Below, one piece after another: positions 46,814-57,653 of a stretch of DNA of 64,000 bases (its first letter is position 1; the number at the start of each line of letters is the position of its first letter). The notes under the pieces are model-generated. The model saw only the letters and a program-made list of their open reading frames with translations. It did not search any database and had not been told where the DNA came from. The DNA is from Tethya wilhelma (Eukaryota; Porifera; Demospongiae; Tethyida; Tethyidae): assembly GCA_964030475.1 (NCBI GenBank), contig CAXIPT010000004.1, forward strand, positions 1,359,606 to 1,423,605. Direction: 5' to 3'. Position numbers and translations under genes: made by a program.

Positions 46814-49800
46814 TTACACTAAAGTGGGTCCATCAGTGTTATCCTGGCTAGTGTACTTGCTGAGTTCATCATCAATCTGAGAGCAAAACAGATTGAGGTC
46901 GTTCACTATAGCATCAATGTCACACCCGTCTGCTAGATCAGCAAAATCCTCATTCAACATTGATGGTGACTCGATGCTTGATAGAGCAGCATTTGTACCT
47001 TGTAACACGTCCTGCTGTGTTTTAGGAGACTGTGTAGGATTGCTTGAAGTTTTTGACTTATTTTTGGGAGAGACGTGTGGTTTGAGAATAGTGTCTATAT
47101 CTTGTGGTTTTTGTTGTGCAGTTTCAGTCTGAACTGATGTATCAATGTTTTGAAAATCTTGTTTAGTTCCTTCGATAAAGCTATATGAGTTTCTATTTGA
47201 AGATCCAACATGTTTGTATCCAGCGGTAGAACTATTCTTTGTATGCGATGGTGGAGATTGTCCATACTCACTTTGAGATACAGGACGGGCATCTTGGACT
47301 AATTTTCGATCAGTTTGAGTTGGACTATTAAGCGATCCTCTTCTAAGCTTTGGTTTTGGGGCTAGTATTGGTTTGGGTACCTTTACTGATGGTCTTTTCC
47401 CCTCTAACATTTGCTGTGGGCCACTGTTTGCCACGTGAACACTCTGCTGCATTGGATGATAGTTTTGGTGCTTTTTTATACCATTATTGAGTGAATGCTG
47501 AGATATACTTTGTGGTTGACTTGATGGTACTGAAGGCTGTGTAGTAAATGCTTCCTTTGTTGCTACTCTTTGCTGTTCTCCATTGAGGACTCTTTTCTGT
47601 TGAGAATTTGATTTGGAACTTGAGACTGGTGATTGGAGACTATGTGATGGTAGTACTTTTGGTGGGATTGTAATTGGCTTTGGTGCAATCACTGGCCTAT
47701 TGTTGCCTGGTCTTTGCTTTTGTATTTGAGGTTGTGAATTGACTGTAGCTGGTGTGTGTGGAGTTTGCTGTTTGTGTGCAACATGAGTTGTGTTTAGTGG
47801 ACTACTCACTTGTCTTTGTGTGACTGGAATGCTTCTCTGACCCTCATGACCCTTGCTAGGGTTGATCGGCCCTTGTGGTTGAATGGCACCAACTTGTGGT
47901 CTGTTTTGGTATGCACCATGAGCAACTCTCTGTGTAGCTAAACCACTGTGTGGTGGTGGTGGAGAGATGGTGTGTGTTTGTACACTAGGCCCCTGCTTTA
48001 TTGACTGTGGTTTGTTTAGGTAGACGTTCTGTCTACTCTCAACCTTGTCTTCCATTGTAGCTCCACTCTTTGTGGGCTCCTTGAGAATCATGTTCCTTCC
48101 ATGTACCCTATCTGTTGGTATTTCCTGTACTCTGCTCTGAGTACGCACACTTGTGGCCTGAGTACCAAGAGTGCTCTTGTCTTTGATGGCGGTCCCTGTT
48201 CTTGTGTCCTTTTCGAGAATTGATTTGATTTGAGTCACCTGTTGCGAAACATCGGAAAGACTCTGAGACAGTTTGACTACCTCGTTGTCCATGCGATGAG
48301 AATGAAACTCGACGGCTTTCAAACGAATTTCAAGCTCAAATTTCGATGCTGGTATGGATGGAGAATTTTGAAGTAAATGATTTTGACCAGTCTTAGCAAA
48401 CGTTTCGCCAGACAACAGGGAATTTTGTGAAGCAGACATGTACTGTGATCTTTCAAAGTTTGATCCAAACGGGACTCCAAGCTCTGGATTTTTATTCAAA
48501 ATGATGTCAGGAATAGTGAGGCGTACACCACACATCTTTTGTCTCAGTATCAAAGATCTCCACAGTAGGGTCTGCACGTTGTAAGCTTGGCTGTTTGGTG
48601 ACTCTTTGTAGAGCTGGGTCTTGAGTGGATCAAAGTTTTCGTAGAGAGATTGTGTGAGCGTTAAAACATCAGATCGGTTTCTCTCCGATATCTCCACGAC
48701 CTCTTGTATGTCTGTGTCAAGATCGGCAATGATTTCGATCGGTTGTGGAGGTCTTGCTAGGCAGTAGAGGACAGCAGGTGTTGCTATGACAGATTGGACG
48801 ACGCTAAAATGCGTGAGGTTTACCCCTGTCGTTTGCATGTGTGATGGGATTTTGTCCGATACTTCTTCAGAAGGAAATAAGATTGCTTTTTGCGGAAGAG
48901 GTAATGATAATCGGTACATTTCTTCAATGGTGAGCTGCGTCCTAAGTGTACTAGTGGTGAAGTGAGCTTGGCAATCTTCTGAGAGAAACTTTGTCTTGAA
49001 TCCGTTCCGACTAATCACTTTAAGAAGCTTCTCATTCTCTCTCATCTTCACCCCTTGGACTATAAGAATCTCTCCCTCTTTGACGCTATTCTCGAGCAAA
49101 CTCCCTCGATAGCCTTTGGTCACTGAAATGACTGTCGGCAGATACTTCAAATCTGTGATCTCTTTTGCCGACGTGAATTGAAACCCGAGTGCATGTGTTG
49201 TGCTCACTGTCTTGACATTAAAGGGATTGTACACGACCCCGAACTTGACTGTGGATGTTAGCGGTACATTGTAGGTTATGCCGTACATGTCGCTCATTGT
49301 GATGACCTTGGTGTGTTTCAGGAAATGAAGATTAAACACTTCGCCTCTCGATAGCGTCACTTCGCTACAGTGGCTACAGTATCCTTTGCAAATTTTCACC
49401 TTTTGTGGCAATCTGTTGGCGTTGAGGTCCAAATAGTCGGAGAGTTTGATTTCAGCTCGCGACACTTCGTGATCTGTCTCATCAACTTCAAGGATGTCAC
49501 GCAGGCTGCTCGATCTTCTCATGAGGTAAGTTGTAGATCGATCGTGTTTAGGTGACTTCCTGTAAGATGCTGGCAGAGTGCTCGACCTTTGTCGAGATGA
49601 AGAATAGTCACTATCATACTGATCTTTGGCACTGCTTGAACTTTTTGGTTGTGTTGTAACGTGTGTGTCTCTTGACGAAGATTGCAAGTCACTCTTTGCT
49701 TGTACTACAGTCTCTGTGCCCGAGTAGGGTCGTGAGTCATATTCATACGATGGTACAGGACAGTGTTGAAGAGATGTTGTGAGTTTTAGCGGTATCTTTG

Positions 49801-51721
49801 GCTCTGTTTCCATAGCTAGCAAGGTTCCGTCGCTCTGTGTGATGCCGGCATACGAAGGTGGCACGTGGTTGGACTCAGTACCTGGTGAAAATGGACTGAT
49901 ACTCACACTACCAGACATGGAGGAACATTCACTCTCGCCAGTACAAGTTTGATCATCAGTCGTGATATCAGAAGTGGGGGTATGCTGCGAAGGACAACTG
50001 GAATACCTGTCCCCATCACTCGTAGCTGGTCTTGACTGACTATTGGTAGCTGCCATGCTCAGAGCTGAAACATTGCCATCGTGCAACTCGTCCAGACTCA
50101 TGCTACGATTCGAATACGTGAGGTCAGATCGAACTTGAGAATTAGAAAGCTTGGCACTGGGATATGAAGGGTACTGATTATGACTACCCTCTGTGTTGTA
50201 GTAGTCGACCGAAGGGTTTACTTGTGAGGTGCTTGAAGTGAGTGATTGTTGATGAAAGAGATAGTTGTTTGGTACCAAATCGTTGGGTGTATTCGGTAGA
50301 GAATAGCTCCCCATAGCGCGAGGATCTGTTGGCGAAAAGTTCGGTTCGAATGCACGTCCATTTACAGCTGCAGCATTGATATCATTGACTTGGTGTCTGA
50401 AGTGAATTTGGTGGCTTGTTGTTTGAACGCTGCTTGGCTCTTGAGGGCTGTAACTGTTGTGGAGTGATGTCTGTAAGTGGTTTCCTGGAAGTGTAGTGCT
50501 GTTGTTTGTACTATTGGATACAATTTGTTGTTGTTGTTGAGTTTGTAGCAGGAAATGTTTCTGTGTGGGAGAACCGGTCTGTGGTGCTTGAAACACGTCA
50601 GTACCTGTTTTAAGAGTGTGGGCGTTGTGCCTGTTTGGATCATTAGTTTGGCCAATGATTTGTTGAGCATTACGTGTTTGATGATAAACATGTGGCACTA
50701 TTTGTGATCCTTTTGAACCATTTCTAGGTTGCTGTACTCCATTGCTGTTTCCAAGAAGGTGTCCTCTGTCTGTTCTTTGTGTGTATGTCAGGCTACTAGT
50801 TGCTGTACCACTATTATAATGGCTTGGTATAGCTTTTGATGCAGGTACATTTGTTACAAAGCGAGAAGTTGAGAATTTGTTTTGTTTTATCGGTATTTTC
50901 GGTCCACTCACTTGAACCGGTTGTAGCCTATCATTTCCTCCTAGCACATTGTCCATGCTCTGTGACTTTGCTCGTGATGTGAGTGCACCATCTATGCTTT
51001 CCTCTTCATCTTCTTCAATATAAGATGTATTGAAACACTGTGCTCTCTTTGGCACTCTTGGCACAGGTACCGCTATTGGCTGAGGTCGGAGATCTTCTAG
51101 CGATAGTTTCGTCAGCGTCTTCTTGTACATGCTGGGAAAGAAGTCGTCCACTTTTTGACCATTTTGAAAGTTTTTCTCCCCACCGGCAAAACTGAAACGA
51201 TTTCGACCGTGAAATGGACCTTGTCCTTGTCGATTTCTTCTCGGGACAAGGTGTGCCGGGCAATATGTGTTGCTACGTTGTCTGTCTTCAATAGAATTCA
51301 GTGAGGGTTGGCTGGCACTGAACTTGCTGTGAATAAGTCTTGGAGCAAAGTTGGGTGTAGTCATTATACCAGATCCTACACTTGGTTCTTGAACTGGTGG
51401 TGTACCTGGTGAAATGTTGGTAGATGTCATTTGGGGGCTATTCTGAACTTGTTGTCGAACTTGAGGAGGTGTTTTTTGAGTTACAACACATTTAGGGAAT
51501 TCTTCTCTGTCTTCTTTGATAGTCGAGTAGCCTTGCACGGTGTGTTGATGCTTCGTGCGTAGATTTGGCGATACTCGAGGTTTGGTGAGCACCTGGCCGT
51601 TGGTTGAAGAGTTTGGGAGGGCAGCACTGTGATTTTGAACTCCTCCTGGAAAAGTGACGTTTTGAAGATGACTGTTGTGTAGCACAGGATTGGGAGATTG
51701 GACCAGTACAAGTGGCTCCAT
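46814..51721 (-). CDS. GAREM-like adaptor B: long disordered protein with central CABIT domain, no SAM seen
   Basis: 1635 codons in one exon, from ATG to TAA. Residues 1-750 are Ser/Gln/Pro/Asn-rich and probably disordered, with short basic-Pro motifs (e.g. PVPRVPKRAQ). CABIT spans about 765-1060: VKICKGYCSHC, RGEVFNLHFLKHTKVI, YNVPLTSTVKFGVVYNPFN, then YENFDP (Y-x-N). A short coiled coil follows (about 1137-1170, MDNEVVKLSQSLSDVSQQV). Then a Pro-rich tail with possible SH3 ligands (VKVPKPILAPKPKLRR, PVIAPKPITIPPKVLP) and an acidic end (NEDFADLADGCDIDAIVNDL). It is probably a cytoplasmic scaffold in tyrosine-kinase signalling, by analogy with GAREM. It differs from paralogues A and C in lacking a C-terminal SAM domain in this window and in its very long N-terminal part. 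A further 5' exon is possible. Confidence 0.85.
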   Translation of the reverse strand: MEPLVLVQSPNPVLHNSHLQNVTFPGGVQNHSAALPNSSTNGQVLTKPRVSPNLRTKHQHTVQGYSTIKEDREEFPKCVVTQKTPPQVRQQVQNSPQMTSTNISPGTPPVQEPSVGSGIMTTPNFAPRLIHSKFSASQPSLNSIEDRQRSNTYCPAHLVPRRNRQGQGPFHGRNRFSFAGGEKNFQNGQKVDDFFPSMYKKTLTKLSLEDLRPQPIAVPVPRVPKRAQCFNTSYIEEDEEESIDGALTSRAKSQSMDNVLGGNDRLQPVQVSGPKIPIKQNKFSTSRFVTNVPASKAIPSHYNSGTATSSLTYTQRTDRGHLLGNSNGVQQPRNGSKGSQIVPHVYHQTRNAQQIIGQTNDPNRHNAHTLKTGTDVFQAPQTGSPTQKHFLLQTQQQQQIVSNSTNNSTTLPGNHLQTSLHNSYSPQEPSSVQTTSHQIHFRHQVNDINAAAVNGRAFEPNFSPTDPRAMGSYSLPNTPNDLVPNNYLFHQQSLTSSTSQVNPSVDYYNTEGSHNQYPSYPSAKLSNSQVRSDLTYSNRSMSLDELHDGNVSALSMAATNSQSRPATSDGDRYSSCPSQHTPTSDITTDDQTCTGESECSSMSGSVSISPFSPGTESNHVPPSYAGITQSDGTLLAMETEPKIPLKLTTSLQHCPVPSYEYDSRPYSGTETVVQAKSDLQSSSRDTHVTTQPKSSSSAKDQYDSDYSSSRQRSSTLPASYRKSPKHDRSTTYLMRRSSSLRDILEVDETDHEVSRAEIKLSDYLDLNANRLPQKVKICKGYCSHCSEVTLSRGEVFNLHFLKHTKVITMSDMYGITYNVPLTSTVKFGVVYNPFNVKTVSTTHALGFQFTSAKEITDLKYLPTVISVTKGYRGSLLENSVKEGEILIVQGVKMRENEKLLKVISRNGFKTKFLSEDCQAHFTTSTLRTQLTIEEMYRLSLPLPQKAILFPSEEVSDKIPSHMQTTGVNLTHFSVVQSVIATPAVLYCLARPPQPIEIIADLDTDIQEVVEISERNRSDVLTLTQSLYENFDPLKTQLYKESPNSQAYNVQTLLWRSLILRQKMCGVRLTIPDIILNKNPELGVPFGSNFERSQYMSASQNSLLSGETFAKTGQNHLLQNSPSIPASKFELEIRLKAVEFHSHRMDNEVVKLSQSLSDVSQQVTQIKSILEKDTRTGTAIKDKSTLGTQATSVRTQSRVQEIPTDRVHGRNMILKEPTKSGATMEDKVESRQNVYLNKPQSIKQGPSVQTHTISPPPPHSGLATQRVAHGAYQNRPQVGAIQPQGPINPSKGHEGQRSIPVTQRQVSSPLNTTHVAHKQQTPHTPATVNSQPQIQKQRPGNNRPVIAPKPITIPPKVLPSHSLQSPVSSSKSNSQQKRVLNGEQQRVATKEAFTTQPSVPSSQPQSISQHSLNNGIKKHQNYHPMQQSVHVANSGPQQMLEGKRPSVKVPKPILAPKPKLRRGSLNSPTQTDRKLVQDARPVSQSEYGQSPPSHTKNSSTAGYKHVGSSNRNSYSFIEGTKQDFQNIDTSVQTETAQQKPQDIDTILKPHVSPKNKSKTSSNPTQSPKTQQDVLQGTNAALSSIESPSMLNEDFADLADGCDIDAIVNDLNLFCSQIDDELSKYTSQDNTDGPTLV

Positions 51722-53551
51722 GCGAACTTAGACTTTTGGTCGATTCTGTGCTCTGTGGTGTAGATGTAGGTGCAATTGTAGATGTTTCAGTTCTAAAGAT
51801 TTCGTGTCAGAATCTCTACAGATACAAGAGATGACAAATGGATAATGTCTTTAAGTACCTTACAGCATTGTCGTTAATGATTTCGTGTCAATAAGAGGCT
51901 TAGCATGCATTTTACATATGACTTTGTATCGAACCCTTTGAGAACATGCATTAATGTATGTGACTACATGTACATGTGTATCGAGTCCTTTTCAAGCCAA
52001 TGATTTATACAGTGACAACATCCCAACTACATGTATAGCTAAAGCAAATGTAAAGGAATTGTCACATTAGCATGTATTTATGTGTCAAATTCAAAGCCTC
52101 TGATTAATGTACATATTACTACACTTCATGAATTAACCCCTCAATCTACACCAGGCCCAATTTGTCCATAATTGAACGGCACTATAGTAGCTATTCATTC
52201 ACAAAATTTTTTTTTTACCATGCACATACACAATGTCATACGTACACTTATAGAGCAACTAGCCATAAACATTTCCCTCAAATAATTTATCCTAGCTGAC
52301 TGTGTGGACTTACATGTGATATACTCTGAATCAATGGTCTCACTTTTTCGTGTTGTAGCTATACTGTTCCACAGTCAGCCTTCTGGTGGATCTATCAGCC
52401 TATAGGTCTTGAGACTAGCCGTCACTGTGTCACTGTGAATCAAAACCATTGATAATTTAAGCCTACAATCTATACTGTACGTGCCTTAGTACACTCATAG
52501 TGTGTGGTTATTATATTATCTCGATTCAATCAAGCATCTTGCTTGGAATGTGTGTATGCTGAGAGTCACGAGATTATGTACAGTAACCAAGTAATACATG
52601 CAAACTCATCCAATACTTTGTTTTGAGTATAATAGCTCCTACGTACATATAGCTACTTACAAATACACATCTCTAATTTGTATTGATATGCATAGTTTTG
52701 GTGTGGGTGTGTGTTGTTTGTGTGTGTGTCTAGTTACAGCTGGTCATTGAACACAACATACCCCAGACTAAACTATTGACATTGACTGTCGGACCCTATA
52801 CACCCATGGTGCAATTTGATACAAGATCATGTGTAAGTAGTATAACATAATGGCTCCTACTAGCTAGGTATATATACAGTATCACTGATGATTCTAAAGC
52901 TTATTATACATTCTGCATGCTTTTATCTAACTTACTTTACATTTTTGGTGCTTACCAATTAGAATTTTGATCCTTTATTGAAAATTGTTACTCTCCAACC
53001 AAACACAGTGTTGTAATCACTTTCAGCTATTAAGCTTTTCACTCTCAAAGCTTTGAGGAGTACACTGCTTTACATCACTAACTATAAGAAGGTGACTGCT
53101 TAAGATTTGTATCTCTATGATTATGACACCTCAGTAAATAGTGCCAAAAAAGCCCTATTAATATTAAATTTTAGAACTTTACAGTTATTAACACCAGTTC
53201 ACACGTGCATGCATGCATGATAGTCACTTTTTTGATGTAAACAGTTACCATGATGGCATTCCTGTATGGTATTAACACATGCATGGTTACCAGTCCAAAT
53301 CATAATATTATAATCTTTGAGCGTTCATATTAAGCGAAGCATAATAGTACATAGAAAGTTGCAAACTTGTAGCTTCTCATATACATCATTAAAATAGTAA
53401 CATGGGAACTTGCAAGTGTTTATTTTTAAGATAAAGATCAATCACTAACTACAGACAATACAAATAAAATACATGCATAATAATTATAGTTGACAGTGTG
53501 ATTGTGAAAACTCTAAGTATTATGTGCATTGCTTTGACACTTTAAGTTTTA
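51722..53551. other. Intergenic sequence between GAREM-like genes B and C
   Basis: 1.8 kb of AT-rich DNA with no supported gene. The right part is the 3' flank of gene C (whose SAM exon ends at 53552) and the left part is the promoter side of gene B. No TATA box or strong repeat was recognised. Confidence 0.5.
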
Positions 53552-53765
53552 TTAATGATGAAAATATTTATAAGCTGACTCTTTTCCTTTGATCAACAGC
53601 ATTAATTTCACTCGATGAAGCCTTGATGTGATTTTCAAGTCATTTTTCAGAGCTTCATCATCACACTCTATTAGAATTCCCCCTGATATGCCTTCTTCCA
53701 TGAATTGCTGCTTATACTGGGGCACTTTCATCCTGTCTAGTAGTTGGAGGACCTGTTTTGATGGT

Positions 53766-53851
<86 letters not shown>

Positions 53852-56800
53852 NNNNNNNNNNNNNNNNNNNNNNNNNNNNNNNNNNNNNNNNNNNNNNNNN
53901 NNNNNNNNNNNNNNNNNNNNNNNNNNNNNNNNNNNNNNNNNNNNNNNNNNNNNNNNNNNNNNNNNNNNNNNNNNNNNNNNNNNNNNNNNNNNNNNNNNNN
54001 NNNNNNNNNNNNNNNNNNNNNNNNNNNNNNNNNNNNNNNNNNNNNNNNNNNNNNNNNNNNNNNNNNNNNNNNNNNGTGTGTGTGTGTGTGTGTGTGTAGT
54101 AATATTTAAAAATGTTTGAAGATAATGTAGAAACTGAATAAACAAAGCTATAGATCCATTAGCATTGGATCGATTAAGGAAATGTCTTAGAGTCTAAACT
54201 AACTCCCAGTGAAAGAGCATAAAGTTGAACAAACTGAGTGTTTGTTTCTATTGAGAACATATACACAATATCTAATGAAAGACAAACACCATAAACGATG
54301 TACATTTACTTTCAACACAGGAAAGAATCACTTTTGAAGTACAATCACACATCTATCCTTTGGATAAACTAACCTGATGTTCACTTAGGCCTTCAAGAAA
54401 CTTGCGATTATCCTCCTCACTTGATGAGTTAGATCCAGACATTTCTGGTAGTGAATTGTTCCCTACATTTGTACTGTTAGCACTGCTAGCTAACAAGCGG
54501 TCGATCACAGATTTTAGTTCTTGATGCTCTTCAGTCAATTTTGCCACTTGTTTTTCGAGTTTGGTGTAAAGGGTGTGCAATTCGTTGTAACTGCGATCAC
54601 CACTTGATTGTGTGGGTGTCTCAAGCTTGCTTCTTTGAGCACTTACACTGGAGCCACCAATTGCTTGTGACGGAGCTAAAGGCAAGACTGATCTTTTCGG
54701 AGATTTTTGTACTTCTTTTGGTGGGAAAAATGGTGGCACCATCCTTTTTGGTTTTTCTTTCATAAGAGGCGGTGGTTCACTTTTAGGTAGTTGTGGTTCG
54801 ACGCTGCTTTCTCCAAACTGGAAATCTTCGTACGAATCTTTTTCCTCTTCCTCTATGGTAGGACTTCGAGGCTCACTGTCTACTGGTTGCATCATGTTGA
54901 TATTGATTGGTGGCAATGGTGGGGGAGTTGGAAGAGCACGACTCGATATGTCCGATGGGTAGGTGACGTTATCGTAGTCTTCTTGATCTGATTCAAGCGA
55001 TATTGTATCTGGTGGTGGGTGTTGAGGGGGAGGCTGTGGGGCACTTTCACTTGGTGGTTGTACCCTTGGCAACGAACGTTTTTTTGAGACTGCTTTCAAC
55101 ATATCAGTGATTTTTGATCTCATTGAAGTCACACCAGCAATTGCAGTCGTCTGTAGCTTTACAGCTTCTTCGACGGGTAGAGCACTGAGTGCATCGTCAA
55201 TGGTTTCATAAAGGCCCTCTTCATCATCGTTAGCTCCATCTTCCTCTTCAATGTCTTTCTTTCCATCTTCTTCTTCTTCTTCTTCTTCTTCTTCTTCGAC
55301 TGTACCTTCATTTTCTTCGCTGGATTCACTCGAATCACTCTCATCATCCTCCTCCTCTTCTGAAGTGTTTACACTTTCAATCATTGTGCTACTCTTTGAT
55401 GCTCTGTTACTTGTGGGCCTGTCATCGGCTAAACATTGCGTTTCCAGTGTGTTCTTTAACTCTGCTGGTAGTGAGCTGATGTTTGGAAGATACAGCTGCA
55501 CTCCTTTCATTGGCTGGCTTGGATCGTAGCAGTGATACAGTTTACCTTGTAGCTCGGACGAGTTGTCACTGCAAGCAAAAATGCAATCCATTGTGTCAAG
55601 ATTCTTGTACGTGCTGTAACTCACACCCTGCAACCATTCTTGTTGACCTTGGTCTAAAGGCACTGGCTCGATCAGTAGATTAACGTCAGCAGTCATTTCC
55701 ACCAAAGTCGAAGCCCTCTCAACTGTTGCTAACACTGTAGCTATACTTTTAAGCTTTTCAAGAATGACTGCCTCAAGGACAAGTGAGCTAGGTAGCAGGT
55801 GTTTCACTTGGAAATCTGGGTACAAAATCGCTTTCTGTGGTAGTGGGATGTGGTGATCAATAATTGTTGAGAGATTCATTTGGACTGCATCAGGTTTGGT
55901 GGAAAAATTGCCAGCGCATTTCATGCTGAGATGTTTCTCGACAAAGTCCAATGTTTGAACTTTCAAGTACCGTGCTCTGCTTATGCCAGTGCTTTTTGTT
56001 ACGCCACGAACAAACAGCAATTCGTTTTCTTGAACAGATTTTTCTGGTGAGCCACCGTCAAAGCTACTTGTAGCTAAAACAACTGATGGAAAAGGCATAG
56101 CTTTTATTATATCACCAGCCGTTGGAAAGACGTAGCCACCGTATGATTTTTCTTCGTTGTGAGGATCATAAATGATGCCAAATTTTTGTGAGGAGTTGAT
56201 TGGCACGTAATGGTGGTGATTTCTGCCAAGATCTAGCATGATTACTACTCTACTGAGCTTTATGAAGTGAAGATAGAGGCGTTCGTTTTGCGATATTGAA
56301 GTATTTCTGCACATCAGACCTTGACGTACGTCAACACAGGCTGGAAGAAGATGGGCATTTGAAGACAAGAATGTTTGTAGCTGGACTGCTTGCTGCATTG
56401 ATAGTGATTCAATGCTCCCCCCAATAGTATGCTGCTTTTTAGGTGATATATACGGCTGTGCAGTAGTCATTTCATGATGCTGTTGCATTGCTGGTCTGGG
56501 TGAGTGATTGAAACTTTCACTTGATAAATTTCTAGGCGGTAGATCAGGTGTACTACCATCAGCACTGCCAATGGAAAGTTTCTTGCCGATCGAACGATTT
56601 GAAGGCGTCCTTTGAATGCTTGCACTACTTCGGTTGGTGCTCTCTCTTTGGGTACTACTAGTGTTTTGTTCAAAACTAGTAGCTTGACTTTCTCTGAGCA
56701 TATTTCTAGCTCTTTCAAACCCACTCTGGTGTTGAGAGGCAGCATGGAGTGGGCTTCTGTGTCCACTCTGTGTCCCGATAGCTGTAGGTGTCTCTGAATG

Positions 56801-57634
56801 TTGCTGCATAGCAGAGAATCGGGAAACTTCTGGACCACTCACTGCTGGACCAGGTCTAGATGGTACAGGTACGACCGGTTTCTTGTTTCTTCTTACAAAT
56901 CTTCCATCTCCACTACTTCCTGATTCAGACGATGAAGAACCATGTGGGTCCTGATGAGTCATTCGAGGTCTGGTCACCCTTTTAGGCAAAAGTGGAGGTG
57001 GCGCTGATGGCTGAGGACCTGATGAACTCTTGATTGTAGGGGGCTCTTCATTGATCCCCTGATAGCCACCACGACCACTTGGAAACTGCTGTGTACTTGT
57101 TGTACTGCTCCGTGCTGATGGTAGGGGGCGAGGTGGTTTTGGAGATTTTGATGGCAGCTGTGGTTTTTGTGTACGTGTGTGGGGTGTGTGGGGTTCTTGT
57201 TGCGAAGCAGCTGGTGGTGTGGGATGGGATGAACGGTGAACTGATTTTAAAGTTGCATTGGGAAAGTTTTGCAAAAGTTGCTGTTTTCTCTCGGCTAGCG
57301 ATCCAATATCTGAATCATCTTGATCTCGAGTACCGTGATGACTCATGCTACTAGTTTGTTGATGGTGCCCCAACCTTTGTTGTTGAACGTGATCGGTTCC
57401 TTGTTTTGGTCCAGTTCGAAAAGAAGATGACCTAGAAGGCAATGCCGGAGGAGGACCTGTTGGGAGCGATCGATTTTGAGAATCTTGAAAGATTTGTGAG
57501 TGTTTGCTACGAGGGCTCCTGCCTAGTGTGAGTGATCCTGATGAATCGTTTCTTGAGATTTGTGAACGAGAAGTGCTCTGATGATTGAAACTTGTATCAT
57601 CATGGTAGTGACGTGGTGGTAGCCTCTGAGCCAT
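53552..57634 (-). CDS. GAREM-like adaptor C: CABIT, acidic and Pro-rich linkers, coiled coil, terminal SAM exon
   Basis: Main exon 57653-54374 and last exon 53752-53552, joined in phase 0 (GAACATCAG|gttagt ... caaaacag|GTCCTCC); about 1153 residues. The ATG at 57634 is chosen because an acceptor (tctgtttcacag) lies just upstream at 57654. Residues 1-400 are Ser/Pro-rich with SH3-ligand runs (PQLPSKSPKPPRPLPSAR, PSAPPPLLPKR). CABIT begins near 425 (ACVDVRQGLMC, LYLHFIKLSRVV, YVPINSSQKFGIIYDPHN). YKNL follows near 677, then a poly-Glu stretch, YDNV, Pro runs (PTPPPLPP), and a coiled coil (about 1015-1050, LYTKLEKQVAKLTEEHQEL). The SAM exon reads VLQLLDRMKVPQY to ITSRLHRVKLMLLI and closely resembles the SAM exon of gene A. 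The intron contains the assembly gap. Probable GRB2-linked signalling scaffold, by family. Confidence 0.85.
53765..54099. repeat. (GT)n microsatellite with 224-base assembly gap
   Basis: GT repeats on both sides of an N run (53852-54075), so the gap is most likely an unresolved longer GT array. It lies in the intron of GAREM-like gene C. Frames through it are artefacts. Confidence 0.95.
55262..55310 (-). repeat. Coding GAA/TTC microsatellite (poly-Glu) in GAREM-like gene C
   Basis: A run of TTC on the plus strand encodes about ten consecutive Glu residues within a ~70-residue acidic, Ser-rich segment (about residues 755-810). Length polymorphism is likely. Confidence 0.85.
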
Positions 57635-57653
57635 CAGTTTATTATCTTTAAAG

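Noticed and set aside
53628..54145. Frames with long Val-Cys or Thr-His runs across the assembly gap
   Set aside because: They are translations of a GT/CA microsatellite and N bases. The true coding part there is the minus-strand SAM exon.
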